Positions 1-11,549 of a DNA stretch of 64,000 nucleotides are shown here, in pieces. Position numbers and translations under genes: made by a program. Within the stretch, counting starts at the first letter, position 1; every line of letters begins with the position of its first letter. The notes under the pieces were generated by a model that was not told where the DNA came from, searched no databases, and saw only the letters and a list, made by a program, of their open reading frames with translations. Source of the DNA: Cladocopium goreaui (lineage: Eukaryota; Sar; Dinophyceae; Suessiales; Symbiodiniaceae); assembly GCA_947184155.2 (NCBI GenBank), contig CAMXCT020006569.1:249679-313678 (forward strand). The letters are read 5' to 3'.

Positions 1-3000
1 CACTTGCCATGAATCTGGCTCGGATTTTTAAGCGAATTTCAGCTACCAAGTAGGGGTGATCCTACTTCTGGGCACTTGTTTTTTTTTGCAAATTCAGCAG
101 AATTGGAGGTTGTTGGGTCTGACTTCCCTCCAGGAGGCTGGGTTTCCAAGTAGAGGTGACGCTACTTGAAGGCCACAGGTGGCCCATGGGCATTGCCAGG
201 CAGTGACCAGAGGGTTGTGGGCCTCTGCTGTCTTAAGCAGGTTGGGTTCCACGCAGGAGGTAACCCTACTTGGTGTGGCCTTATTGCTTTAGTGGCATAG
301 GTTTTGGATCCAAGTTGGGGGTGGTCCTACTTGAGAGTGCCCAACACCTGCCATGAACATGGCTTGAAATTTTAAGGAAATTTCAGCTTCCAAGTAGGGG
401 TGATCCTACTTCTGGGCAACTTGCTTTCTTTTTTTTTGGCATTTTCAGCAGAGCTGGAGGCTGTTGGTTTTAACTGCCCCAAGCAAGCTGGGCTTCCAAG
501 TAGAGGTAACGCTACTTGGGGATTACAGGTTGCCCACTGGCACTGCCAGGGAGTGACCACAGGGCTGTGGGCCTCCGCTGTCTTAAGCAGGTTGGGTTTC
601 AAGCAGGAGGTCATCCTACTTGGTGTGGCCGCACTTGCTTTCGTGACATAGTTTTGGGGTCCAAGTGGGGGCGATCCTACGTTTTGGTGCCCAGCACTTG
701 CCATGAATCTGGCTCGAATTTTTAAGCGAATTTCAGCTACCAAGTAGGGGTGATCCTACTTCTGGGCACTTGTTTTTTTTTTGCAAATTCAGCAGAATTG
801 GAGGTTGTTGGGTCTGACTTCCCTCCAGGAGGCTGGGTTTCCAAGTAGAGGTGACGCTACTTGAAGGCCACAGGTTGCCCATCGACACTGCCAGGCAGTG
901 ACCAGAGGGTTGTGGGCCTCTGCTGTCTTAAGCAGGTTGGGTTCCACGCAGGAGGTAACCCTACTTGGTGTGGCCTTATTGCTTTAGTGGCATAGGTTTT
1001 GGGTCCAAGTGGGGGTAGTCCTACTTGAGGGTGCCCAACACCTGCTATGAAATCCTACTTCTGGCAACTGGATTCTTGCAATTTCCGCAGAGCTAAAGGC
1101 TGTTGATTTTGGCTGCCCCAAGCCAGCTAGGTCTCCAAGTCGAGGCACCGCTACTTGAGGCTCACAGGTTCCCCATCGACACTGCCAGGCAGTGACTACA
1201 GGGTTGTGGGCCTTTGCTGTCTTAAGCAGGTTGGGTTCCAAGCAGGAGGCAATCCTACTTGGTGTGGCCTTAATTGCTTTAGCGACATAGGGTCCTTCCA
1301 ATTGGGGGTGATCCTACTGGTGGGTACCCAACACTTGCCATGAATATGGCTTGAAGTTCAACCGAATTTGAGTTTCCAAGTAGGGGTGATCCTACTTCTG
1401 GAAACATGGTTTGTTTTTGCAATTTCAACAGAGCTGGAGGCTGTTGGTTTTGACTGCCCCAAGCAGGCTGGGTTCCCAAGTAGAGGCAACGCTACTTGAG
1501 AAGCCCAGGTTGCCCATCGACCCTGCCAGGCAGTGACCACAGGGCTGTCTTGAGCAGGTTGGGTTCCAAGCAGGAGGCAATCCTACTTGGTGTGGCCCTA
1601 ATTCCTTTAGCGACATAGGTTCGGCGTCCAAGTAGGGGTGATCCTACCTGAGGGTGCCCAGCTGTTGCCATGAATATGGCTTGAATTGTTTAAGCGAATT
1701 TCAGTTTCCAAATAGGGGTGATCCTACTTCTGGAAACTGGATTTTTGCAATTTCAGCAGAGCTGGGGGCTGTTGGTTTTGACTTCCCCAAGCAAGCTGGG
1801 TGGCGGCAGTGAGCACAGAGATGTGGGCCTCTGCTGTCTTAAGCAGGTTGGGTTTCAAGCAGGAGGTAATCCTGCTTGGCGTGACCTTATTGCTTTAGTG
1901 ACATATGTTTTGGGCCCTAGTGGGGGTGATCCTACTCGCTGGTGCCCAACACTTGCCATGAATGTAGCGCCAGTTTTTAAGCGAATTTCGGTTTCCAAGT
2001 AGGGGTGTTCCTACTTCTGGAAACTTGGATTTTTGCGGTTTCAGCAGAGCTGGAGGCTATTGGTTCTGACTGCCCCCAGCAAGCTGGGTTTCTAAGTAGA
2101 GGTAGCGCTACTTGAGGATCACAGGTGGCCCATGGGCATTGCCAGGCAGTGACCACAGGGCTGTGGGCCTCTGCTGTCTTAAGCAGGTTGGGTTACAAGC
2201 AGGAGGCACTCCTGCTTGATGTAGCCCTACTTGCTTTTGTGACATAGGTTTGGGATCCGAGTGGGGTCAATCCTACGTGGTGGTACCCAACACCCGCCAG
2301 GAGCCTGGCTCGAAATTTTTAAGCGAATTTCAGCTCCCAAATACGGGTGCTCCTACTTCGGGACACCTGAGGTTCTGAGCATTCAGTAAACTGGAGGCTG
2401 TTGGTTTTTGACTTTTCCCGAGCAAGCTGGGTTTCCAAGTAGAGGTAACGCTACTTGAGGGTCACAGCTTGCCCACCGGCACTGCCAGGCAGTGACCACA
2501 GGGCTGTAAGCCTCTGCTGTCTCAAGCTGGTTGGGTTTCAAGCAGGAGGTAATCCTACTTAGTGTAGCCCTACTTGCTTTAGCGACATAAGTTCGGCATC
2601 CAAGTGGGGGTGATCCTACCTGAGGGTGCCTAGCAATTGCCATGAATATGGCTCGAATTTTCAGCGAATTTCAGTTTCCAAGTAGGGGTGATCCTACTTC
2701 TGGAAACTTGGATTTTGCAATCTCAGCAGCGTGGGCTGCTGTTGGTTTTGACTCCCCCAAGCAAGCTGGGTGTCGGCAGTGCGCTCACAGATATGGGCCT
2801 CTGCTGTCTCAAGCCGTTTGGGTTTCAAGCAGGAAATATTCTGCTTGGCTTCAGTGACGTAGGTTTGGGGTCCAAGTGAGGGTCCTACTCGTTGGCACCC
2901 GTTTTTTTTTCTTCTTTTTTTTTTACGTTCTCAGTAGAGCTGGAGGCTGTTGGTTTTGACTGCCCCAGCAAGCCAGGTTTCCAAGTAGAGGTAACGCTAC

Positions 3001-3498
3001 TTGAGGTTCACAGGTTGCCCATGGGCATTGCCAGGCAGTGCCCACAGGGCTGTGGGCTTAAGCTGGTTGGGTTTCAAGGAGGAGATGATCCTGCTTGGTG
3101 TGGCCTTATTGCCTTAGTGATTCAGGTTTGGAGTCCAAGTGGGGGTCATCCTACTTGCTGGCACCCGTGTTTGCGTTTTCAGCAGAACTGGAGGCTGTTA
3201 GTTTTGCCTGCCCCAGCAAGCCAGGTTCCAAGTAGAGGTAACGCTACTTGAGGTTCACAGGTTGCCCATGATCATTGCCAGGCAGTGGCCACAAGGCTGT
3301 AGGCCTCTGCTGTCGTAAGCAGGTTGGGTTTCAAGCCGGAGGCAATCCTACTTGATGTGGCCTTACTTGCTTTTGTGACATAGGTTTGGGGCCCACGTGG
3401 GGGCGATCCTACGTGGTGGTGCCTTCCACTTGCCATGAATCTGGCTCGAACTTTTAAGCGAATTTCAGCTTCCAAGTAGGGTGCTCTTACTTCGGGAA
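1..3498. repeat. ~340-bp tandem repeat array with repeated hairpins
   Basis: About ten diverged copies of a ~340-bp unit. The marker CAAGTAGGGGTGATCCTACT recurs near 48, 391, 741, 1377, 1709, 1998 (variant), 2679 and 3470, and copies 1-700 and 700-1040 resemble each other most, suggesting a ~690-bp higher-order unit. Each monomer holds about four short inverted repeats: AAGTAGG-GGTGAT-CCTACTT, CAAGTAG-AGGTAACG-CTACTTG, CAAGCAGG-AGGTAAT-CCTACTTG and CAAGTGG-GGGTGAT-CCTACTTG types. Poly-T tracts separate some monomers. Short ORFs on both strands here are repeat-driven and I do not call them genes. Confidence 0.92.
1856..1878. repeat. Perfect hairpin with compensatory stem change
   Basis: CAAGCAGG, loop AGGTAAT, then CCTGCTTG: a perfect 8-bp stem. 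Relative to the common CAAGTAGG/CCTACTTG form both arms have changed (T to C on the left, A to G on the right), so pairing is kept. The same double change occurs at 2196-2218 with loop AGGCACT and at 2826-2847 with loop GAAATATT. Confidence 0.85.
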
Positions 3499-3981
3499 AC
3501 TTGAGGAGCAGGGCATCTATGGGCGAGTTGGCTATGGTGACCTTATGGCAGTGAAGGCTTGCCAGGACGAGAGTGTCACCAGCTTGACTTCAGAGATTGA
3601 AGAATGCTTCGAGGTGATCGAAGCAGTGATGCGTTTCGAGCCAAAACGTGAATTTACAGTTTTGTTGCTACCAATTGCGAAGAACTACAATTCCTGTGGC
3701 AGCCTGCAGAGACCCACATTGCGCAGTTGGAGCTCTCCATGGTAATTTACACCTTGAGTGAGAGCCCTGGCCTTCTCCGCCATCGACACGGTCTATGGTT
3801 CCTCGACGCTGTGGCTGCAGTCATGACCTTAGTGAGGGGACGTTCTAGCAATTCGGACCTAGCAAAGCTAGGCCATCTGATTCCTTTGGCCCTCTTCGCA
3901 CTGCGTGCCCAGGGCTACTGGGAGTACGTCCAGAGCAAGAGCAACTGGGCCGACGACTTGGTGGCGCTGCCATGGATCTAG
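3499..3981 (+). pseudogene. Broken retroelement fragment with RNase H-like domain
   Basis: One frame is open from the end of the satellite through 3545-3745 and reads ...MAVKACQDESV...EVIEAVMRFEPKRE. At about 3660 the meaningful frame shifts by one base and continues to the stop at 3979-3981 as ETHIAQLELSMVIYTL...GLWFLDAVAAV...LALFALRAQGYWEYVQ...NWADD. The pattern QLEL-x-YT, a central FxD followed by a GRS turn, and a closing WEYVxSKSNWADD matches the RNase H-like end of dinoflagellate retroelement polyproteins. No intact reverse transcriptase, protease or integrase is present, so I read it as a 5'-truncated, frameshifted remnant. Family assignment comes from remembered motif shape, not a search. 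Confidence 0.7.
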
Positions 3982-4083
3982 CTTTCATTCGTCGTACCTC
4001 CCCACAATCTTTTTCCAGTTGCCATTCGTTGCAGTCATTCTCACCTTTGAATTCCTCTAGTGCTTTGGGTGTTTGAGTGCATT

Positions 4084-4294
4084 GGGTGATACCTGCAAAG
4101 GCAGGTCCCAACCTGGGGTGACCAGGTTGCTGACCAGAGGTGATTCGGTCTGGGGCTATGTGCGAGTCACATTGTGACACATCCAAAGCAAACCTGAGGA
4201 GAGCAGGTGAAACAGACTGAACTTTGGTAGGTGGTTGAAAAAGAGCTGTGCGCGGAAGACGTGGTGAGTTCTTCATATGTCACTTTGAGATGTA
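4084..4294. repeat. 211-bp direct repeat, copy 1
   Basis: Nearly identical to 4562-4772, with one clear difference seen by eye (position 4266 G, partner 4744 A). It contains three hairpins: ACCTGC-AAAG-GCAGGT at 4091-4106, CAACCTGG-GGTGA-CCAGGTTG at 4109-4129, and GTCACA-T-TGTGAC at 4166-4178. The two copies flank a 267-bp spacer. They could be a recent tandem duplication or short terminal repeats of a mobile element. I see no canonical TG...CA LTR ends. Confidence 0.9.
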
Positions 4295-4349
4295 TTCATG
4301 CATTGAGTTTGGCAGGCTTGGGTGTGCATGTGTCATCTTTAAGTGAGTC

Positions 4350-4402
4350 AATGAATGCTTTCATTTTGGCTCAAGTGGAGCTGAGCCAAAATAGCATTCA
4401 TT
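4350..4402. repeat. Long hairpin containing a spliced-leader-like core
   Basis: The arms AATGAATGCT/ATTTTGGCTCA (4350-4373, with a 3-nt TTC bulge) and TGAGCCAAAATAGCATTCATT (4382-4402) are otherwise perfectly complementary over 21 bp, with an 8-nt loop. The left arm and loop include CATTTTGGCTCAAG (4362-4375), an exact 14-nt match to the 3' end of the dinoflagellate spliced leader. The next bases are TGG, not a GTA donor, and upstream bases do not match the leader, so this is not an SL RNA gene. Confidence 0.75.
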
Positions 4403-4473
4403 GCTGTTTCTTTCCCCACCCTCCCAACCCTAAGAGCCGACCTCCCGTGGAGATGTCCGCCTAGGTTAGGGGA

Positions 4474-4560
4474 GCCTGCATGGCAGGCGAGTACATAGCC
4501 TCTTTCGGGGATACTCTTTTGGGGCGACCAAAAGAAACTTCCCTCCCTTAGGTTAAGGGA
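4474..4560. repeat. Three consecutive perfect hairpins
   Basis: GCCTGC-ATG-GCAGGC (4474-4488), TCTTTTGG-GGCGA-CCAAAAGA (4515-4535) and TCCCTTA-GGT-TAAGGGA (4544-4560). They lie in the spacer between the 211-bp repeats. Purine-rich loops GGCGA and GGTGA recur in this cluster, and the loop GGT recurs in the array at 37.8-43 kb. Confidence 0.85.
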
Positions 4561-4561
4561 C

Positions 4562-4772
4562 GGGTGATACCTGCAAAGGCAGGTCCCAACCTGGGGTGAC
4601 CAGGTTGCTGACCAGAGGTGATTCGGTCTGGGGCTATGTGCGAGTCACATTGTGACACATCCAAAGCAAACCTGAGGAGAGCAGGTGAAACAGACTGAAC
4701 TTTGGTAGGTGGTTGAAAAAGAGCTGTGCGCGGAAGACGTGGTAAGTTCTTCATATGTCACTTTGAGATGTA
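4562..4772. repeat. 211-bp direct repeat, copy 2
   Basis: Second copy of 4084-4294, offset 478 bp, with the same three hairpins. Identity stops sharply at 4772, where a TATATA microsatellite begins. Confidence 0.9.
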
Positions 4773-5475
4773 CATATGTATATATATATATATACATACA
4801 TTGATATTTGGCATTCATTCATATTCGTTTTTGGGTTTGTTGCATCTAAAAAACTGAGCACTGCTTGACAGGTGAAGACCGATCATCATTATTTAAGTAT
4901 AGGATTTTACTTTTTTGTCATTTGGGGGTTGCTATAACCTTGAACCACCACACCAGTTGGAGTTAAACCAATCATATCATAGCTGTGGAAACTGACAGAA
5001 GATACACAAGACCCAGGTTGACCCTGGGGACATTGCCTGTGTTTTATTCTCTTGGCAACGAAGTCGGGAAGGATTGGCAGCCGCTGGACCAGTTGGAACG
5101 ACTCATTGGATGTACACAGGCTATGAATATGTGACGTGTATGTATATACATATACACATCACACACATACAAATACACACCCGGTTATGGATTATCTATG
5201 ACTATACTGTACTGACACATATTTCTGTACATATATATATAATATATATATTATACATTATGTTGTATATATGTATATTATATACATTATGTTATATATA
5301 TATATATATTATATTGTATATATATATACACATTATATTATATGTATATATTTTATATTATACTATATATATGATACCTTATATTATATATATAATATTA
5401 TATATATATTATATATTGTATATTATGTATTATTATATTATATTATATTATATTATGTATATATTCATATCTTGC
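4773..5475. repeat. Intergenic or intronic DNA with TA-rich microsatellite
   Basis: No credible exon to 5475. From about 5220 to 5465 the sequence is almost pure TATA/TATTA. Long reading frames here rich in Tyr and Ile are artefacts of this composition. Confidence 0.8.
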
Positions 5476-5515
5476 CAGGCAGCATCATGTCATTTTTCTG
5501 AAACTCCGAAGATTC

Positions 5516-5640
5516 CCTGCCAGGAGGCGGCTCCTTATTCGGTGGGGCAAGTGGTGCACATCACGGCTGGGCCCAGTGCAGGGCGTGCTCTGCGCATTGC
5601 GAAGCAAGTGGAAGGCGGCCACAACGGGGACTCTGAAGTC
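5516..5640 (+). CDS. Candidate exon, unknown protein
   Basis: A G+C-richer island directly after TA-rich DNA and a ...CTTGCCAG-type tract. The open frame reads EAAPYSVGQVVHITAGPSAG then RALRIAKQVEGGHNGDSE. Mixed composition and absence of low complexity favour coding. No family recognised, and both splice sites are uncertain. Possibly a 5' exon of gene A, whose better-supported exons lie at 7.3-13.1 kb. Confidence 0.35.
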
Positions 5641-5739
5641 ATGTTGAAGTATGGATCAATACCTATTAATACCATTTTTAGGGGGATGAACATCCATAGC
5701 TATTTTGATGTGAACTACAGGGGTACAAGGTTTTGACAC

Positions 5740-7310
5740 ACTGCCATGTTGAAGTAATTAGTTTCCTTTCAAGATCTTGGACCCGGAATTCAATCATCTT
5801 ACCGGGGAAGGGAAAAATGACATCAGAACCCTGATGGTGTCTCTGGAAATCTCAACTTCGGCATCTCCAGTGGGTCAACAACATCCCAGGATGACCATTC
5901 CTCACATCCCTGGCACCCCAGCTTTTCTCATAAGGCAACCATTTCCAGTTGGATGGAGGGCATTTGCTTGGTGCCTGGCCACTTGTCTGAAACTGTTGGG
6001 CATTCCTTGAACCATCTCACTGGCTTTGAGATTTTGACGGGACTCGTATTTCTACATCATTCTATATCTATGATTGTACGCCATTACTATACAGCTACGA
6101 CATATGTATCTCTCTGATTCTCTCTGTATATAGCTACAGTACATGATTACATGCATGGCTCCAATATTTTGGTATGTACATGTAAAATCATGCAAATGCA
6201 TATTAGCTAGAGCTCCTGTCATTCGGCGGTGCCGCGGGAAGTGAGTCAAAAAGTGAGAGCATGCAGGAAATCAGTGCTCTGAAAATTACTTTTACTGATG
6301 CAATCTGATGTACTTTCAAGAAAGTTCCAAAACATAGGTGTTTTTTTTGCAGATGTCAATGTTGCCAATTGGACCTACATAGCCAAGTTGTCGAATTCTG
6401 AGGTGGCTTAACTGTCCGCATCACCCGTGCCCTTTCCCCTTGTCGACTACACCACTGCCACGCTGCATGCGTTACCAAAGGGTGGTAGATGCTGCGCGAC
6501 TGATCGAGGTGTGACACTCATCGATGTGCTTAAAATGGACTGCAGATTTCAGGGCATCCTGAGAATAGCTCCTGTCTAAACCCATGCGTAGATGTGTATT
6601 ATATTGTATTATATCACAAGATGGATTAATTAATGTACATGATTGTACATGCATGCTTGTATCCCTATGTATGCAAACATATGCACATGTATGTCTTATA
6701 TATGTATATATAAACCTACATACATAGATAGCATATCACTTGTTAATCTTGTATGTAAATAATTCTGATCTGAAACATTGATCATGGATTGTGGGGTCTT
6801 CACAGTGTCCGGGAAGAATTGGAGAACATGCGCCAGAAAATTGCAGTATTTCCCAGATCCCACTGGAATTATTTACATTTTTTAACACTAACTCACCACT
6901 TGCAGCACCACATGAATCCACAATTAGATCAATTGGGTCAATATACTGTAAGATACATTCTATATATAATATATACTGTCATATAATATATATATATAAT
7001 ATAAAATATAATATATATATACTGTAATAATATCTATGTATATATATATATATATCTGATATAAAATATAATATATATATATATATCTAAAAACTATATA
7101 AACAATATAATATATATATATATATAAAATAATATATATAATATATAATACGTATATATACATATTGAAAATATATAATATGATATATATATAGTAATAT
7201 ATATATATATATGTATACACATGATATAATATATAATATATAATGATATGTATATATATGAATGATATTCCACATATATCCCACAGCTCTCTCCTCCCTG
7301 GCCATCGCAG
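5740..7310. other. Non-coding stretch with TA microsatellites
   Basis: No convincing exon. There are weak open segments near 5777-6010 and 6789-6890. From about 6950 to 7260 the DNA is TA/TATA satellite on both strands. Probably intronic. Confidence 0.6.
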
Positions 7311-7478
7311 GTGCCGTGTTCCGGCGCGCCGGAGTCCTTCCTGTCCGGCCGCTGGCGGGGCGACGCCGTGCGGCTGCAGGGGGCCAAAGATCATCCCACC
7401 GCGACGGCCGAGAGGACGCAGGATCTCTGCAGCTGGGCTGTCCAACTTGGATCCTGCGGGATGTCGAAAAGAGCTTAG
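7311..7478 (+). CDS. GC-rich candidate exon of gene A
   Basis: It follows a clean acceptor (CCATCGCAG at 7302-7310) in phase 0 and is far richer in G+C than the TA satellite just upstream. The frame reads VPCSGAPESFLSGRWRGDAV, then RLQGAKDHPTATAERTQDLC, open to a stop at 7476-7478. The true exon probably ends earlier. The GRW-x-GD-x-VRL segment resembles a short beta-strand repeat, as does the WSNGSIW exon at 12605. No named domain assigned. Confidence 0.45.
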   Translation: MPCSGAPESFLSGRWRGDAVRLQGAKDHPTATAERTQDLCSWAVQLGSCGMSKRA

Positions 7479-7499
7479 TATAGCTGTAATAATTGTAAT

Positions 7500-9610
7500 A
7501 TAGCTATAATATCAATGGGAATTTCAGGATTTAAAAATGGAGGTACTGTACCATATAAGGCCATATTTTGTGGGGATATTCCCTTACATAGGCCTTATAT
7601 AGGCCTTATATATGGTAGGTACCTCCAATCAATCGGTTCCTGAAATGGCCATTGAAAATATAGCTTAATATCATGTAATATCCATATTGAATCCTGTTGA
7701 TTTGATGGTATTCCTTTCTCTTTTCGTTTTTGGGGATCCGTATGAATATTGGTTGTTTGATAGTAGAGCCACAAGGCAGCGGTACTCATGTGGTGGCTTT
7801 GATAGGAAATCATTTGTAAGTCTATATCTCATCCCATGAAGGATAGTAAACCATTCCTTCATTCTTTCTATGATGGCAAATAAAGGTTCAAAGATGTTCA
7901 ACCAACCTTCCTTTGTGACTGTCCATTTACTATGTTTGCAGCTTTGATGGCATTGATCTCAAATTATTTCAAAGCTGTTGTGCAAATGCTGCCATGCGCA
8001 AAGCGTTGGATCGTAGGAGCTTCTTGCAACTACCAGACTCTCTCTCTCTATATATAATAATATATATATATGATAATTATATACATATACATATATATAT
8101 ATATACATTGCATGTGTGGCAATTTATATACTATTCATTTCATATACGGCGTCGAAAGAAATCATCCAGGGTTTAGCTTCTTTGACATTCACTGTTCTTT
8201 TAGATCCAACATTGCTTGTAGGATGCTCATGTCACTGACTCACGTCCTCGTGATCATCCAACAGCTCTTTTGCAAGAGTGTAGGCAGCAACAAGTTAATG
8301 CAGATTTTTGAAGGAGGAATTCTATAGCTTTGCACAACCTGCGTCAAGCATTGCCATGCATGGTGAAAATGTTCAGTTTTACACGACGTCACAGTACTGC
8401 CGCGAGGAATGAGGTTTAGAGAGGTCACTAGTCGTAGTCTCTTAGGCTGGGCCCTATCCTTCCAGAAAGAAAGCATTGAAGGCCTGCCGGTTAAACGGTT
8501 GAGGGGGGTATCCTTTAGAAGTGCAATGAGGTGCATGCGGTCTCATGCCGCGGAAAAGTGAGTTCTTGGCAAGTCTTCATTGCTTGAACGGGAGTATTCT
8601 CTGCAGTCTATCAGACTTGAAGAGTTTTTCTTTCGGCATGATTGGTATTTTGAATCATAGTCTAGCAGAAAAGCATGCACAACGCGCTTCGCAAGGAAAA
8701 CCTTGAGAGGTCCAAACCTGCAGGTCTCAGCTGGGCATTCCCACCATTCCCAGCGCAGGTGTTGGCTTCACCACGTGGCCTGCCGCTGCTGTTCTCTGCA
8801 ATGTGGGTGGAAGAGCCTGGCACAAACTGTCGGGGCGATACGAAGGTACCTGGCCACCATGCCATGCTTTTGTGAGAATTGAGTCCTGGAGAACATCCAC
8901 GAAAACAATCTAAAGCGGATATCTTGACGTGCTTTGAATCCAACAAAGGTGGACTTTCAAGTTGATTTGCTCTTTATGCTTCTAGTTGTGTGTCTGGAAT
9001 TCCGTACTTCACATACATGCTTGTATACCGCTCAACAATGACTTGTGACTTGGAGACACGTCTCATGTGCTCTGACTTCAAGTTTTCGGGTACCACCAGA
9101 TAGTGTTTCTCTCACACACTGGTAACATTCAATGGACGGGGACTCACTATGTGCTATATCAATTAATAGCTGCTAATACTTTCCGCACTTTGCACCGTTG
9201 CCACTGCCAGAGGTGGCCGCTTTCAGCTGGAGCTTGGCTGGGAAACATCAGTGGCATCACGCCGGAGTGACGAGCCCTTGGGCGCTGATCAGGGTGAACG
9301 ACGAATGCTGCGGTGTCAGGTTGGAAGCAGTTGGCAGAAGTTGGCTTAGTCAACTTGCGGAGTTTATGACTCTTTTTTAGAAATTCAAATAACAGTGTAA
9401 TATATTTTACAAAGCTATTGCAAGGCTTACCGAGCAGACAGCGGACTTGAGCACGCAACGTTCCCCAGGTATAGCTGCGACAGTTTATGTAACTAAGATT
9501 CATTAAGTGTCCTTCTGACACCTTCAAAGTTGTTGATAAACGATATTTCAGCCGCAGTACGTATGAGTGATACTGGTATATATATATATATTAAATATTG
9601 GTTGTTTCAG
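7500..9610. other. Presumed intron, nothing firm
   Basis: Repeated short motifs such as GGCCTTATATAGG near 7590-7620, a TA tract at 8050-8105, and a weak open segment at 8675-8875 (MHNALRKENLERSKPAGLSW...) that may be an exon but lacks clear splice context. No RNA gene seen. Confidence 0.5.
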
Positions 9611-9625
9611 TGATTCGTCGCCCCC

Positions 9626-9847
9626 TTGCAATTTCATTCTGACCTTCAGAACTACAGAACTCGACTTCAGCTTCGCAGCGAACCGGAGGTCGCAGGTCGC
9701 ATTTGGTGGGATGACCGCCGTGGCAGATTTGTGTTGGCCGGACTTTGGCATGATGAAGGCGACATCCGAAAGGGACACGTTGGTTTGGACCATGGATGCT
9801 CAATGACATGTTTGCACTCGGTCGAAAATGCGACCACAGAACAGTAA
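9626..9847 (+). CDS. Candidate exon of gene A
   Basis: The frame reads LRSEPEVAGRIWWDDRRGRF then VLAGLWHDEGDIRKGHVGLD, ending at a stop at 9845-9847. The IWWDD-x-x-GRF-x-L-x-GLW pattern suits an aromatic beta-strand motif like those at 7311 and 12605. Other frames on both strands are also open here, so the frame choice rests on composition. Splice sites not resolved. Confidence 0.35.
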   Translation: MQFHSDLQNYRTRLQLRSEPEVAGRIWWDDRRGRFVLAGLWHDEGDIRKGHVGLDHGCSMTCLHSVENATTEQ

Positions 9848-9849
9848 TA

Positions 9850-11390
9850 ATATGGTGATATATGGTGTATGTAATGCTTTACATATGTCATCTATGTGTG
9901 ATGTTCATATTACACAATACAACTGTTTCTTTTGATTGTTCCCACTTCTCCAGGCCTTTCTGGTGCTTTGCTGATGTCTCAAGAGTTGGACAGTGATGCA
10001 GGCAGATGGGATGCTTGGCATGAAACTTCAAAGGTTTCCATATGTTTCCAGCAGCGATCTGAAGATTTGAGTCCACCTGGGCCTTCGGGGCTTCGGGGCT
10101 TCGGGGCTTGCTTCGTTCACTCTGAGGAGGGTACAGTGGACAATGTTCACGAGGAGTGGTTGCTGGCCGTTGTGACTTGGCTGACTTGGCTGACTTCGAA
10201 AAGATCGTTTCAGGAGCAGCCAGGATCTTTTGAAGTCTGATTTCATCTGAGGATCTGAAACAAAGGCCTCAAATCTTCGGCGTGGTGATTGGTGAGGGCG
10301 GTGAGGGGCTCAAACTTGAATGATATGTGGCAATCTATGGCGATCACATGCGATCACGATGATTTGCTTTGCAGTATTGTGAAATTGGATCAAGGGCTGG
10401 CATTGACACGTGGGTTGGAGATGGTTGGAGTCCGTTGTTTTGATTCAGGATGTATTGAATGTATTGTTCGTGCAAGACACACTGTGCTTTACTTCAGAAA
10501 CTTGTGCTTCAGTGAAACCCATTTTTTGAAGACTTGACATACCTTGGAAATCATGAAAATTTTGGGAATGCACTTTCTATCATCTTCTGCTGAAATATTG
10601 AATCAATCTTTCCACCTGATCTGAACTGATTTGATGCAACATTTCTGATTTATGATGAGACACTACAGTCGCATCCAACAGGTTCAGATGAATGGAATTT
10701 GTGCCCGCCTCAATTCTGCTTTGTCACTGTTAACAGAAGCAGAGTGGGCGAGGATCGACGGACGGCTGACTTGAAATCCTCTAATTTAATTTTCAGGATC
10801 CACATTTTTTTACCGTGTGTTTTTCGTGTGCTGCTTTCATTCTACACTATTCTGATCTATTCTGTATTCTTGCCACAAAGCCTGAGATTATACCATTCGG
10901 GTCATCCAAAAACCCACAGCTGTTTTTCAGTAACCAAAGTGCAACTTTCTTAGCACATATCTCTGCAATCGCGAAAGATGGCGAACATGCAGCGACAAGG
11001 TTTTGCAAAAAAGTATCTACATACACTATATATAATGTTTGCCAGGTTTCTACATAATGTTTGACCATTAGAAAAAATATCTGCGATGACAGGTCTGATT
11101 CGCAATGGCAACAGGACAGCTCATGTCAATGGCATTTGCACATCCCAGCTGTTAAGGATCCGTGGATTCTGTGATCAACATGGAAAGGCCGGGCTTGCTC
11201 TTCAAAGTATCAAAGTCTGGGGAGACATTCATGTTATATCGCTCTCACAAGTTTTGATCGGCCAGGGTTCCAGCTGGTAGACAAAAAGAGGGCTACAACT
11301 ACAGCTACAGCATGCTACAGCTAGTGACGTGTATGACCTTTGACACGCTTTGGACGGACCCGAGGGCCATTCACTGTTTTATCTTGACGC
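9850..11390. other. Presumed intron with small tandem repeats
   Basis: Contains a short tandem repeat of CTTCGGGG (about 10084-10108) and GACTTGGCT (about 10174-10195). A weak open segment near 9932-10240 spans these repeats. No supported exon. Confidence 0.5.
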
Positions 11391-11397
11391 TTTGCAG

Positions 11398-11549
11398 GTG
11401 GCTCTGCGCAAAGATTTCGCAGATGGATCTTTTCTGGAAAGCCCATGGCATCTTGAGAGTCGTGATTTGCCGCAGTCATGTGACGAGCTAGTTGCGGCAA
11501 ACAGAGCCTTAGCAAAACTTCAGCGTACACATGCGTACACTTCAAAAAA
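11398..11549 (+). CDS. Candidate exon of gene A
   Basis: Acceptor CTTTGCAG at 11390-11397, then a phase-0 frame: VALRKDFADGSFLESPWHLE, then SRDLPQSCDELVAANRALAK. The second half has helical, coiled-coil-like character. The frame stays open to 11586 and the donor is unclear. Function unknown. Confidence 0.5.

Noticed and set aside
4362-4375. Spliced-leader RNA gene
   Set aside because: Only the last 14 nt of the leader match, no GT donor follows, and no Sm-like site is seen.
5074-5736. 220-codon ORF rich in Tyr and Ile
   Set aside because: Mostly TA microsatellite. Only the non-repetitive 3' part (5516-5640) is kept as a possible exon.
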